Of a stretch of DNA of 64,000 nt, positions 55,141 to 64,000 are shown piece by piece (positions within the stretch are counted from its first letter, which is position 1; every line of letters starts with the position of its first letter). The stretch is from Hymenopellis radicata. Taxonomy: Eukaryota; Basidiomycota; Agaricomycetes; Agaricales; Physalacriaceae. The position numbers were made by a program, and so were the translations under genes. The stretch spans positions 62,001 through 126,000 of the forward strand of contig JADNRX010000119.1 of NCBI GenBank assembly GCA_015501595.1, in the 5' to 3' direction. The notes beneath the pieces are model-generated. The model was not told the origin of the DNA. It ran no database searches and was given only the letters and a program-made list of their open reading frames with translations.

Positions 55141-55974
55141 TCTGGATATGTTCTGGGACCTTCCTTCACTGTTCTGTCTCTCACAGTCAGCAACAGTCTC
55201 TTGTGTTCTTCCACTTGCCAGATCCGTGCTGGCACCTCTGGCTGCACAGTTTGCCACTCTTCTCCTCTTCCCGCGCTGTTGTACCCTCCTCTGAGTAGCT
55301 TGATCTCGAGGACTAGATGGACGACGACTATCCATCTAGTCATCTAATTCAAGGTGTAATCTAGTCCATCTCTGTCTTTCACGACGACAGCGCCAGCATG
55401 TCTCTTTCTCGGGGACTTCTTCTTTGGCTTGGTCTGTTCGTCATTCTATAGGCTCTTTGCGTTTTCGGCGTGCTTCTCGATACGCCATCCAATCTTTCAC
55501 CATTCGTCCCGCCTCTGAGCCCATAATGGCTAACAATCGCCCATCTGGCGCCGCGGCATCGGCTATTTCAATCGATGTCTTCAACCCCTTACTCGCAATT
55601 CTGAGAGCTCGCCGTAGTCGCGGTAGTATTCGCCCGAATCAATGTCCAGCGTGTTGACACCGAACGAGATGTTGCCGACGTAGCCATCCGACTCTGGCAC
55701 GCTGTATAATATCACCCAGTTCGGCGAGTATTGTACAACAACTAGCCGTCGCCTTCTCTTCCTTCTACCACTCATCTAGGTTCCCAATCAATTGTCTGCA
55801 CTTCCGACTAGCTTCTATTGGCACTGCTAACAGCACTCAAGATGATCTCTCCAGATTGACATGGCAGATGGCTGGGTATCTATCATGCACATCGACCAGC
55901 CCCGCGCAATTGCTCGGGGATGGTCGGCGGGCATGAATAAAGGATTCCCTTCAATCGTGTGTTTGAACTTTGCT
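55141..55974. other. Element B cargo, no gene recognised
   Basis: C/T-rich repeats and short open frames (for example 55424-55657, with NNRPSGAAASAISIDVFNPL) that resemble decayed exons. The words repeat loosely with other parts of the nest. No family recognised. Confidence 0.35.
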
Positions 55975-56249
55975 ATTGTGGATAGGGATTGAAGGTCAGG
56001 TTACGGGTCATGTACCAGTCATGGCCGCTTTTTGGATAGCTATTAAAATTCTAATTGGTTTTCCCCACACAACTTGACAGTGGGAACAAACCCAAAAAAC
56101 GGTCATTTTTTCATTTTATGACCGTTTTTTGGGTTTGTTCCCACTGTCAAGTTGTGTGGGGAAAACCAATTAGAATTTTAATAGCTATCCAAAAAGCGGC
56201 CATGACTGGTACATGACCCGTAACCTGACCTTCAATCCCTAATTGTGGA
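55975..56249. mobile_element. Near-perfect foldback (palindromic) element, 259 bp, target duplication ATTGTGGA
   Basis: The element at 55983-56241 starts TAGGGATTGAAGGTCAGGTT and ends in the exact reverse. By eye the two arms of about 123 bp match without mismatches, separated by a short loop (TTTTTCATTTT, centred near 56112). ATTGTGGA flanks both sides (55975-55982 and 56242-56249), an 8-bp duplication of hAT type. No coding content. Confidence 0.93.
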
Positions 56250-56574
56250 ACATTAGAGCGAGTTTCCTGTGTATGGGAAACTCACCATGTAACAATATGG
56301 TGAACATATTGCTAACCACCAACTAACCACCTACCACCATCTCCGACGGGTCATGACTGGCTGCTCACCCACAGCAGATATGATTCGATTAGTGGACTCG
56401 TTCGTCTTCTACGACGCGCTGAACGTTGTCCAGGTTCCCGGTCCGGCGATCCGAACAGTTAACAGAGGCTGATCGGAGTCTTCCTCTCTTATTCTTTCAC
56501 CATGACCATGGTCGACGTAAGGCCCCGTCACCGTCCAAATGTTCTCACTTCTATCTCCTGTTCTCTCGCCATTG

Positions 56575-56735
56575 CCAGTGCCGTGTAAGCCCTGTCAAAA
56601 CAGGCAGTGCATCCGTCGATATGATTGTCTTCTGTTGTCGGCGTCAGAGAGCGACGGTTGGAGGAATGAATGCTGCGCCGGCTGCAGTCGGGCAGCACTG
56701 TGCGGTGCGTTCTCATTTTTGCTCCGTTCTCCTAG
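56575..56735 (+). repeat. Hairpin module M1, copy f
   Basis: GTAAGCCCTGTCAAAACAGG, GAATGAATGCTGCGCCGGCT, GCAGTCGGGCAGCACTG and GGTGCGTTCTCATTTTTGCT. It matches copy e in order, with about 100 bp between the hairpins. Confidence 0.65.
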
Positions 56736-56949
56736 CCTTGAACAACAGTATCAGGTTTGTTATATTTGGTGCTACCACGACCACGCCATGATACCCAAGC
56801 GTGGGCCCATGGAGAGCCAGGCCGACCTTGAGCAGGGCTTTGTAGGCCCATTGCTTGGGAGATGGCGTCGTCGCAAGCTCCAACTCCAACCCTCGGGCCA
56901 GTCCCAGCCGCTGCACGGCCGTCATTTCTATTCTTATGCTCACCAGGTA

Positions 56950-57193
56950 CTGTAGCGTTTCAACCGCAAATTCGCATAACGGGTCACGGGGGTCTTTGAA
57001 GTGAAGCTATACATACACCATAATGGGTCACAGACCACTTTGGCCAGGTACAGGCCTCTAAATAAGGAAATTTTAGGTTCCGCCTACGGCGGAACTGTCC
57101 AAATAAGGCAATTTAAGGGTCTATGAAGCTGTTCGCTGTAACTTCACACCATAACGGGTCACAGGCCATGAAGTTGCGGTCGAAACACTACAG
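56950..57193. mobile_element. MITE family 1, copy 3
   Basis: 244 bp between TA dinucleotides, starting CTGTAGCGTTTCAACCGCAA and ending TTGCGGTCGAAACACTACAG. The interior has AATAAGGCAATTTAAGGGTC and a GCCTACGGCGGAACTGTCC hairpin. It is in inverted orientation relative to copy 4. Confidence 0.9.
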
Positions 57194-57429
57194 TATGCGT
57201 GCACTTGCTGTTTCATTTGACGAAATCTCCCGCCCCCCAGCTTCGCCATTGCCAGAAAATTGCCAGCAAATTGCCCAAGTCCATCGTGCCACGTAGACGT
57301 CATGTGTTTGTTGGGTTTTATTTGATCGCGCTGACCACAGCTCTCTACCTCAACCACCACTTGACGACAGTGACTACCCCCCAAAAACAGCAACCATGCG
57401 ATTCTATGCGACGGTCACTCGAAAAGGAC

Positions 57430-57814
57430 AACCGGATCCAACAACAACGACTACGAGCTCGACCGCGAATTGGACTATGACTACGACCGGACCCAACAAC
57501 AACCACGACGCAGCCCCGACTCAACGACCACGACCACGACCTCGACCACGACTGCGAACTGGACTATGACTACGACCACGACTCGACTACGACTGCAACC
57601 TTGACTATGACTGCGACCTCGACTACAACCACGACCTCGACTACAACTACGACTGCGCGATGGACTACGACTGCGACCTCGACTGCGACCTCGACTACGA
57701 CTGCGACCTTGACTACAACCACGACTTCGACTCGACATCGACCTCGACTCGACCACGACCACGACCTCGACTCGACCTCGACCTCGACTACGACTGCGAG
57801 ATGGACTACGACTA
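57430..57814. repeat. GACTACGACCNCGAC-type simple tandem repeat
   Basis: Six-base units (CGACTA/CGACCT/CGACCA, CTGCGA) in an irregular array. On the + strand it would code Asp/Tyr or Thr-rich runs; these are repeat artefacts. It abuts MITE copy 4. Confidence 0.9.
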
Positions 57815-58058
57815 CTGTAGTGTTTCGACCATAACTTCACAGCCTGTGACCCGTTATGGTCTGAAGTTACAGCGAACAGCTTCACAGACCCTTAAATTGC
57901 CTTATTTGGACAGTCCCGCCTATGGCGGGACCTGAAATTTCCTTATTTGGAGGCTCGTGCCTGGCCAAAGTGGTCCGTGACCCATTATGGTGTATATATA
58001 GCTTCACTTCAAAGACCTCTGTGACCCGTTATGTGAATTTGCGGTCGAAACGCTACAG
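57815..58058. mobile_element. MITE family 1, copy 4
   Basis: 244 bp between TA dinucleotides, starting CTGTAGTGTTTCGACCATAA and ending TTGCGGTCGAAACGCTACAG. It is very similar to copy 3 read in reverse. Confidence 0.9.
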
Positions 58059-58654
58059 TACGATTGCGACCTCAACTACAACCACGACCACAACCTAAAC
58101 TGCAACCACGACCTTGTTCGTGATCCGCCGACAACAACAAGGATCCAACAATGACTGCGAGGATCCCAACGACGTCAACGAGGCATTGATAATGAGGACC
58201 CGACTCCAAGAACAGGTACCTGACAACCACAAGAACCTGTGGAGAGTAGATAGTATTATGTATGCAAGTTGAGATTTGTACCTCTGTGTAGATGTATTAA
58301 TTAGTGTTGCATATTCAATTAATTGGTTTATGATATTTTCTTGCTGCAGTGGTAGGACTGTATCTGGTTCTGCAGCTGCTTGATTGCTTCAGACTGCTTA
58401 ATATGTTAGTTTGATAACTACAGTTGATTTGAAGGTGATTTAGGATAATTGAAGCTAACTTCATGGTGATCTAGGATGACTTGCAGTTATCAAAAGTTGA
58501 TCAGAGTTGACTTGAAGTTAACTTGGGAATGCATGCAGGTGTAGACTGTGTCCTGAGTTGATCTGGCTGAATCGAAGACTTCTACGCTCTAGGTTAACCA
58601 GATTCCCTCTGGTTAACCATAGTGGACCTAGGCTCAAGACCTATATTCCTGATG

Positions 58655-58975
58655 CCGGTGACAGATCAGCAATTTCAACGAACAGAAAAGCCTATTACAA
58701 TACCGCCCTTCCTCTCCCATCTGCGCATTTGATGTCGCATTGTCCTCACCTTACTCTATCAGCCTTGTTCTGTTTTATTTACTTGACTGCCGGCGGAGGC
58801 ATCTGTTATTTTACTAGTATTTGTACCTGAGCATTTATGTGCGTACTTAGTCGGCTTATGACATCGTTTCATCGCTCGCTGCGCTCGCAACCATACTGAT
58901 AGAGTAAAAATTATACAGTAGCCTATATACAGTAAGTAACTCGTGAGGTCGTCGCGTGCCTATCCACTAAAATCA
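58655..58975. other. 3' flank of the sorting nexin gene, no gene
   Basis: About 320 bp after the right end of element B. A small plus-strand open frame (58558-58830) crosses the element edge and is unrecognised. Confidence 0.4.
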
Positions 58976-61501
58976 TTACCAGAACTTTCCGAACACACTC
59001 CCGCGCGTCGACGGGCCCAAGATCATACCCACTCCTTCCTGGATCGCCACACTAACCGGCCGCATTGGTGCACTGTCATAAACATGTGGACACGGCTGCA
59101 GTAAAGGGTGCGCGCCAAGTCGAGGATTCTCCAGCTCCCTTTCGTATATCGACGGCTGCCGCGCAGTCGTCCCTAGCGCATCATATTGCGGCTGCTCAAA
59201 ACAGCTTCGGGCGGATCGAAGGCGGTGAAGAACCTGATTGTCGCCGGTCAACCTCGCAGGCACAAAAAGAGAGATAGACAACTGAGCGCACCTGCTCATA
59301 GAACGCGATCTCCCCGTCAAGGTGCTCCTTTGCCATAGTGGAGAAATCTTCGTGCTTCTGAGTGTGGTATGTCTCCATCTCGGCCATGGTGGTGTTGAGT
59401 ACCGTCTCGCAGCGAGCAGCCATATCTTCATCACTCTGCATAGATAAGAAATGAGTACACCAGCTCGTAGAGTACATCAATAGGCACTGACATGACCGTC
59501 GTTCATGGCCTCCCGATACCGTGTTAAAGTCGATCGATGGGTGCTGACAACGCCCTATGACTATGGCTGAGAGGAATTTTGAGACTTTACCGAACGACGT
59601 ACCTCGTAGACGGAAGACGGATGTGCCACGCTCTTCAGTGCCTCGTGAGTGGCCAGCTGCGTTCTTCGTGCCTGCGGGCTGACAGTCAACAGGCTATCCA
59701 GAGTGTACAATAACGCTTACATGATCGTCGTATAGGTCTCCTACACTCTGAAGTGTCTCACTAGTCCGCTGAATTGCTTTGCTCAGTTTGAGGCAGGCTG
59801 GTTTTGTAAGTTGCGACATGTACAACGATATATCGTCGACTTACCCTGACAATTCTCTCGCCAACACCATGCACCATCCTGGTTCATCAAACCAGCATCC
59901 TTGGGATTATAGTGGTTGTCTTCGTCCACTACACCAGTCGTCGGTGCAGAAGCCAAAGGCTTCGATGTTATTAGAGACAGCAGGGAATACGACAAAAGCC
60001 GCTCCGCCTTGGACATCTCTAGACACGCTGTCAGAAATGACCGTCAATGGCGGCATGACTGCATTTACCTATTCGAGCGTCCCTCACGCGACCAAAGATA
60101 TTTCTCAAGCCTTGGACACCCTTCCCAACACCGCGTGTATGGGTAGCAAATCGATCTACTGCCTCTTCTGCATCTTCAAGGTCCAGATTGAATGCCGGAT
60201 GGAATACACGCGCATAAAATGACGGTCCTGCTGCAGGTGAGGCCAAATGTTGCGGAACGAGACGTTTCCATTCCTAGATAATAAGCCAATGATAACGTTT
60301 ATACAAGGAGACGGCTCACAATGTCGCTTTCACAGCTTAGAAAAATCGTAACAATTTCTGCATATCGAGCAACAGGATGTCGCACGACCCGTCCTATGTA
60401 TCTCTCCAGGTCTCCCCGTCGGGCCTCAACGAAGTCCTCGCTAAACCTACCCGCATACTGCTTTTCGGGTAGCGGAGGAAGAGCAATACCTGGTAATCTC
60501 CTTGTTAACGCTGTATGTAGAATGACGAACTGCGAATATCGCCTCTGGACCGTAATCCGCGTGGGTGATCCTGGCGGGGAATCAGGATCCGTTGGAGGCG
60601 CGTTGAAGAGAGAGGTCACGTTGTATATCGTGAATGCTCCAGATAGCGAAGATGTACGCTTGGATGGCGAGTGAACAAGGACACGGAATGGTGGCAGTTT
60701 CTCCTTCCATGCGTGCGTGGCGTCAACGAAATGGCGGTCTGCATCACCCTGACCGTTGACGCTGAGACGATTGCTGCTAGAGTCCTCTTCCTCGTCGTCC
60801 GATTGAATACTTGGTAATTTCTCGTGAACGTTAAAGGTGGACTCGGTGACAACTGCATCGGTTGCTTTGCCCTTGAGCACCCATTCCTCGGCACCACTAG
60901 TCACGAAGCTGGAGAAACGGTTAAGACTCTTTCCTCCAAGAAGACTCTGGCGGAAACTAGGAAACATCCAGTCGCCGGTATGTTGGGGCATAATGGGGGT
61001 ATCGGGACTGTCCTTGGGGGTTATCGTGCTGGTAGAGGCCTCTCGTTCACGCTTTCGCGAGTAGAATCTGGAAGAAGATATGTCGAGGTCTGGTGCAGGC
61101 GTAAACTCTGCAGTAAACTGTAATTATCATGAGAAATATTCGATAAAACAGTGAATAATGCTTACTGTGTAATATGCGCGAGGAAGGAGACCGATCTCGT
61201 TAGATGCATCCTTCACCAAGCTCCAGCCATCCGCAAGATCTTCCTTGATGACCTCGAGCTCATCGCCGGCCTCGACAGATAGCTCTCTGAACTCGGCCTT
61301 GCCTTCAAAATCGTATAGCGCCCTCGCTGGTCTGTGCGAGCCGTCCTCATCATCATCGATAGCCTCCTCAGCGGAATGTATGGATGCCTGTTCAAGATGC
61401 TCTATCCAGGCAGTCGAGCCATTGATACCAGCGTCAAACTCGGATTGAGGGCGAAAGGTGGAATTGGATGGCGACTTGGATGCACGCGGCAGCGTCGCCA
61501 T
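58976..61501 (-). CDS. SH3-PX-BAR sorting nexin (SNX9-type)
   Basis: Minus-strand gene of about eight exons. Starts MATLPRASKSPSNSTFRPQS; an SH3 domain follows (ARALYDFEGKAEFRELSVEA, DELEVI, DGWSLVKD, IGLLPRAYY; 61330-61160). A Ser/acidic linker comes next, then a PX domain (PPFRVLVHSP, AFTIYNVTS, QRRYSQFVILHTALTRRLPG, IALPPLPEKQY; 60700-60440). After it are EWKRLVPQHL, FYARVFHPAFNLDLEDAEEA and helical BAR-like segments (DDEDMAARCETVLNTTMAEM-type, HTQKHEDFSTMAKEHLDGEI, RLRSARSCFEQPQ), ending GSVFGKFW. RRYSQF and LPPLPEK are the phosphoinositide-binding PX hallmarks. The protein should bind and shape endosomal or plasma membranes in endocytosis. Frames are consistent through short introns. Confidence 0.85.
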
Positions 61502-62062
61502 TCGTATTCGTCAAGCTCGTTGTCGCCGTCGCCGTTCACACCGACGGGCACCGCTTGCCGTCGTTGTGGTGATGGTCAGGAGGAAGATGATCGGCGCGCC
61601 ATTTCCTTTCTTGGCCCAATGATCAGCTTTCCTTCAAACGCATCCATTACTGACGTATGTCACTGTGTATAGAACTGGGATCAGCATAACTCTCCACCAT
61701 CTTGGTCAAGGTCAAGGAAACGAAAGACTGAAACCAAAGACTATATCGAGAACATACGCCGACCATGCAGCGACCTCCACCAGGCCATTACTCGTCCACA
61801 CATCCCGTTCGCTTTCAAGTTCGCGCCAGCTTAGCATAACTCAGGATGCCCGCATATACAAGGACACAAAGTAATCAATTCCAAAGTACACCATCGCATC
61901 GCATCGGGTGAAAAAAAATCTAAACGCCTATCTGCAAACAGGAAAAAACACGAGTCGAGAGAAGACACAAGAAGATCTACGAAGAAAATGAAGATGGCAT
62001 AGCAAAAGTAAACTTGGGACACTTGTCAACAGCTTGGCAATTGTTGGATTACTATGGAGCCA
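61502..62062. other. Intergenic region, no gene recognised
   Basis: 5' flank of the sorting nexin gene and 3' flank of the Vps62-like gene. Small frames on both strands overlap and lack motifs. Confidence 0.4.
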
Positions 62063-62759
62063 TCAGTCAAACGCGACCCCAGCAAAGTTCAACTGAAAGC
62101 CTACCGAGATCAGGACCTTGGTTGGATCCAAAGCGTAGAGCGCGTCAAAGTCAGGCTGGCTATAACTCGAGGTGGGAATCATCACTCCGGCAAACAGCTG
62201 GCTCGGTGTGGGATTGTTGATATACCCGCACGTATACACAGAACCGTTGGCATCCGCACCACTTTTATGGTCATCCCACACCCATACCGCAGGGCCCGAG
62301 ACGAGAAGATCCCTGCGAACGGCTTTGATCAACCTCGTCTGGTCCGGATTGGGGGGCGCATGGCCGGGGTTATTAGAGTAGATGCCACCGATGACAATGT
62401 AGTCTTGAGGGTTCGCGGCTATGCCGCGCCAGAGGGCGTAGTCGCCAGTAGCTCCAGAACCCTTATCATCCCAGACTTTCACCCACGACCCAACCTCTCC
62501 GAGAGCGCTCGGGTCAAGCGCGTACACAATGATGCCACGAGCTGCGCTGTAGCCGCTGGTGGGGCTCTGGCCGAGAATGTACCATCCTTCTTGAGGCACT
62601 GTGGGACGATTACAAGAACGTCGTAAAGTTGAAAGCAGATCACTAACGCAGGTTGCCACTTGGTCCCCATGTTGAAATGTCGTGCTCGTCACTTAGACCC
62701 TGATCGCTACCCAGCCATTGGTCCATTGTAACGTATTTGACGGCAAGCGCTGGAGCCAT
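62063..62759 (-). CDS. Vps62-like (DUF946-type) protein
   Basis: Start chosen at ATG 62759 (MAPALAVKYVTMDQWLGSDQ), which splices through a roughly 50-nt intron (GTTAGTGATC...CCCACAG) as DISTWGPSGNL-L-PQEGWYILG. The second exon holds two related blocks, WVKVWDDKGSG...GDYALWRG and VWVWDDHKSGADANGSVYTC, and YIVIGGIYSN. The W-D-D-x-x-S-G-A pattern is the mark of the Vps62/DUF946 family, found in fungi and plants; its biochemical role is poorly defined despite the vacuolar sorting name. About 230 residues, ending LNFAGVAFD. No frame breaks. An in-frame start at the internal MDQW is possible. Confidence 0.65.
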
Positions 62760-64000
62760 GAGTGATATCGAGCGAAGCGGTGAGGTCTGCCAATTCCAGA
62801 TCTCGAGACTTGGAGGTCTTAAATATCGTGGCGCGTATCATCCTCAGATCCCAGATTGTGCGATGTTTATGGTCGAGTCCCAAAAGATGTGTCGCTTGAG
62901 GCCTGAGGCCTGAGGTTCTATGACTTGACATTGAGAACGAGAAAGCAACTTTCAATCGATTGATCGTCGATTAGTCGCCATTAACTTGTGCAAAGGAAAG
63001 GAACAATACCTTCCACTCCCATGGGTCTGTCACTCCTCCAGCGCGCAGATTGTGGGCCAATAGTTTGTCAGAGAAGAATATCGAGTGCGACTGCCGATTG
63101 ACTTTTTGCGCGCGTCACGGGCACTCGAGCTTGGAAATACCTCGCGAGCAGAGAAGGTTCGATTGCCTCTAGAGTTGGAAAATCTTGGGCCACGTTCGAA
63201 AGAAGATAACAGCAGTCAATCCAGAACATATGCACCAGTGGACGGACAGGATTAGACGGGTCCTATACGGCAAGAAAATCGTTCTCCAAAGTCCAGTCGA
63301 CATGGGTTAAGGTGGTGAGAAGACAAGCGTGTCTGGCGTACTCGGAATTGACTCAGAAGAATCAGGTGTTCGTTATAACCATCATCATAATCAACTTCTT
63401 CGTCTGCCCTTCAATGCGAGATTAAATGCCTCTAGGCCTATCACTGTCAGCCTTTGGTCAGCCTCCATCGCGTGTGATGCACCTGGTGTTCATAATCGCG
63501 CTCTTCCTGCCGATCCCTAAGGCTTCAGAGTGGGAACATCATTTGATCTGCCTGCAGTTGAAAGATTCTTGCGACAGTCTGTCCTTATTCGACATGTTCA
63601 GCTGCTGAATGCGTGTTACAATGACCTCTGACCTGGACTCCTCGCCCTTATCCTTGGAATCATCGCGCAATACCCACCTTGACGGTCTCATGATTGGTGC
63701 CTTCCTTGCTCTTGGAATAATGGAATCATCGCGCACTTCCACCATCGCTGGCCTCTTTTGCGCGATGAGCATGATCGCTATTTTTGGTGGCGCACATGAA
63801 GCGGTCCTCCACAAAGCCTCACGAACAGTTGGAAGGCCATCTGACGTTGGACCACGCCGAATGTTGGCTTCCCCGCACCATCGTCACCCTCGTTCTGGTG
63901 ATTGAGCATGATATATGTAGACCGGTACTTCGCAGAGACCCTATGAACAGTTGGAAGGAATCTGATCTCGAAGCTCGCAAAGTATCACTTACCCGCACGA
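62760..64000. other. No supportable gene; possible unrecognised exons
   Basis: A plus-strand frame at 63426-63608 (MPLGLSLSAFGQPPSRVMHL then a hydrophobic run VFIIALFLPIP) and one at 63609-63905 could be exons but match nothing I know. A short stretch near 63650-63760 repeats itself (GGAATCATCGCGCA/TGGTGCCTTCCTTG words), as do the GAACAGTTGGAAGG words near 63825 and 63948. Confidence 0.3.

Larger units (their letters stand above)
48052..58654. mobile_element. Large (10.6 kb) non-autonomous element with CATCAGG...CCTGATG ends, containing nested elements (element B)
   Basis: The left end CATCAGGAAAATCACTTTGG is identical over 23 bp to the inverted right end of element A (53475). The right end, read inward on the minus strand, is CATCAGGAATATAGGTCTTG, nearer to the left end of A. 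CC flanks both sides (48050-48051 and 58655-58656), matching the 2-bp duplication seen for A. Both subterminal zones (48090-48300 and 58420-58570) are full of CAACTT/AAGTTG words, as in A. No transposase is seen. The pairing of these two ends is inferred; they might belong to different elements. Confidence 0.5.

Noticed and set aside
57481..57885. Open frames with Ser/Arg or Asp/Tyr-rich runs
   Set aside because: Products of the CGACTA-type simple repeat; no splice or start context and no family.

Overview
The window reads as nuclear DNA of a mushroom-forming basidiomycete (Agaricomycetes). The evidence is many short GT-AG introns of about 45-65 nt with CTAAC/CTGAT-like branch sites, gene families typical of that group (NACHT-WD40 NOD-like receptor, mushroom-type metacaspase, DUF6534 membrane protein, DUF659/hAT transposase relative, RHS/Crinkler-like NTPase), and a heavy load of small DNA transposons. 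The species cannot be named from the sequence alone.

Layout. 1-3.4 kb: a multi-exon DUF659/hAT-type transposase gene (minus), broken by an in-frame stop and running off the left edge. 3.9-6.6 kb: hydrophobic ORF remains and a decayed metacaspase copy. 7-18 kb: gene-poor accessory DNA made of MITEs, a 3.15 kb element with inverted ends, a 1.0 kb hAT-type element with a perfect 8-bp target duplication, and hairpin-bearing repeat modules around a captured DUF6534 fragment. 18.9-24.9 kb: a NACHT-WD40 receptor gene cut in two by a second copy of that hAT element. 25.2-29.1 kb: a second, structurally intact metacaspase whose catalytic His codon reads Tyr. Metacaspase copies lie on both sides of the receptor gene.

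31.5-45.2 kb is an ordinary, dense gene block: ribosomal protein eL8 (with two apparent single-base deletions), Elongator subunit Elp6-like, aldo/keto reductase, SET-domain protein, RHS/Crinkler-like P-loop protein, RRM protein, Rad51-family repair protein and alpha/beta hydrolase. 46.7-47.1 kb is a 78-bp minisatellite.

48.05-58.65 kb is a nest of transposons. An apparent 10.6 kb element with CATCAGG...CCTGATG ends holds a 416-bp-type hAT element, which is itself split by a 4.66 kb element of the same CATCAGG family. Removing the inner element and one copy of its 2-bp duplication restores the hAT sequence found intact at 47.27-47.68 kb. No transposase is visible. The cargo is arrays of GC-rich repeat modules, each with perfect hairpins and a splice-donor-like GTRCGT, plus a captured-looking exon, a near-perfect 259-bp foldback element and two MITEs. 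59-62.8 kb returns to host genes: an SH3-PX-BAR sorting nexin and a Vps62-like protein. The last 1.2 kb holds no gene I can support.

The metacaspase/NLR cluster could relate to regulated cell death or non-self recognition, but that link is inference. Several frameshifts fall in short homopolymers, including in an essential ribosomal gene, so base-level errors in the assembly should be excluded before single-base lesions are read as decay.
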